The notes under the pieces were generated by a model, which was not told the origin of the DNA, ran no database searches, and was given only the letters and a program-made list of their open reading frames with translations. From Paulownia fortunei (Eukaryota; Streptophyta; Magnoliopsida; Lamiales; Paulowniaceae), in the NCBI GenBank assembly GCA_019321725.1, contig CM033111.1:7130001-7194000 (forward strand): a DNA stretch of 64,000 nt, given 5' to 3'. Both the position numbers and the translations under genes were made by a program. Every line of letters starts with the position of its first letter. Position 1 is the stretch's first letter. This document shows, in pieces, positions 63,937-64,000 of this stretch.

Positions 63937-64000
63937 GTGATTAGCACAAGAGGACAAAACCAGACGATTATCTATGGATAATGACAAGGAATACTAGTTA

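Overview
This window looks like a repeat-rich stretch of a eudicot plant nuclear genome. It is strongly AT-rich and full of retrotransposon and MITE debris, and its few real genes have GT..AG introns and belong to families with plant-specific features: an LHW-type bHLH, a Dof zinc-finger protein and a plant-type ORMDL protein. I cannot name the species from the sequence. No bacterial, viral or organellar genes, CRISPR arrays, rRNA or tRNA genes were recognised.

Layout: 0.1-1.1 kb holds a possible small two-exon gene or gene tail of unknown function (+). About 1.3-6.4 kb is a diverged tandem array of roughly 650-bp units. 6.7-9.7 kb (-) is a broken HIT-type zinc-finger gene (ZNHIT2-like), with frameshifts, small deletions, a damaged splice acceptor and a Tourist-like MITE. 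10.3-11.7 kb (-) holds two short exon-like remnants. 12.6-17.3 kb (-) is an intact ten-exon LHW-like bHLH gene, rebuilt here to 831 residues. 17.5-27 kb is AT-rich intergenic DNA. 28.4-29.5 kb is a fragment of a Ty1/copia element, followed by two MITEs and gene-poor DNA. 32.7-38.6 kb is a decayed Ty1/copia element (-) with both LTRs. 39.3-48.2 kb is a second, unrelated copia-like element (+) with both LTRs and a tRNA-Met-type primer binding site, apparently carrying a nested TG..CA LTR-like block of about 1.8 kb. 48.2-53.6 kb is intergenic, with a 29-base G run, a G-rich block and another MITE. 53.6-58.3 kb (+) is an intact three-exon ORMDL gene. 61.7-63.0 kb (-) is an intact two-exon Dof gene with a TG/AG microsatellite just upstream.

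The three intact genes do not form a functional unit. One is a vascular-type transcription factor that by family pairs with TMO5-like proteins. One is an ER regulator of serine palmitoyltransferase. One is a Dof factor of a subgroup linked to vascular tissue. The most informative observations are the multi-lesion decay of the HIT zinc-finger gene, the local 650-bp array beside it, and the two back-to-back copia elements. I found no convincing new biological system.
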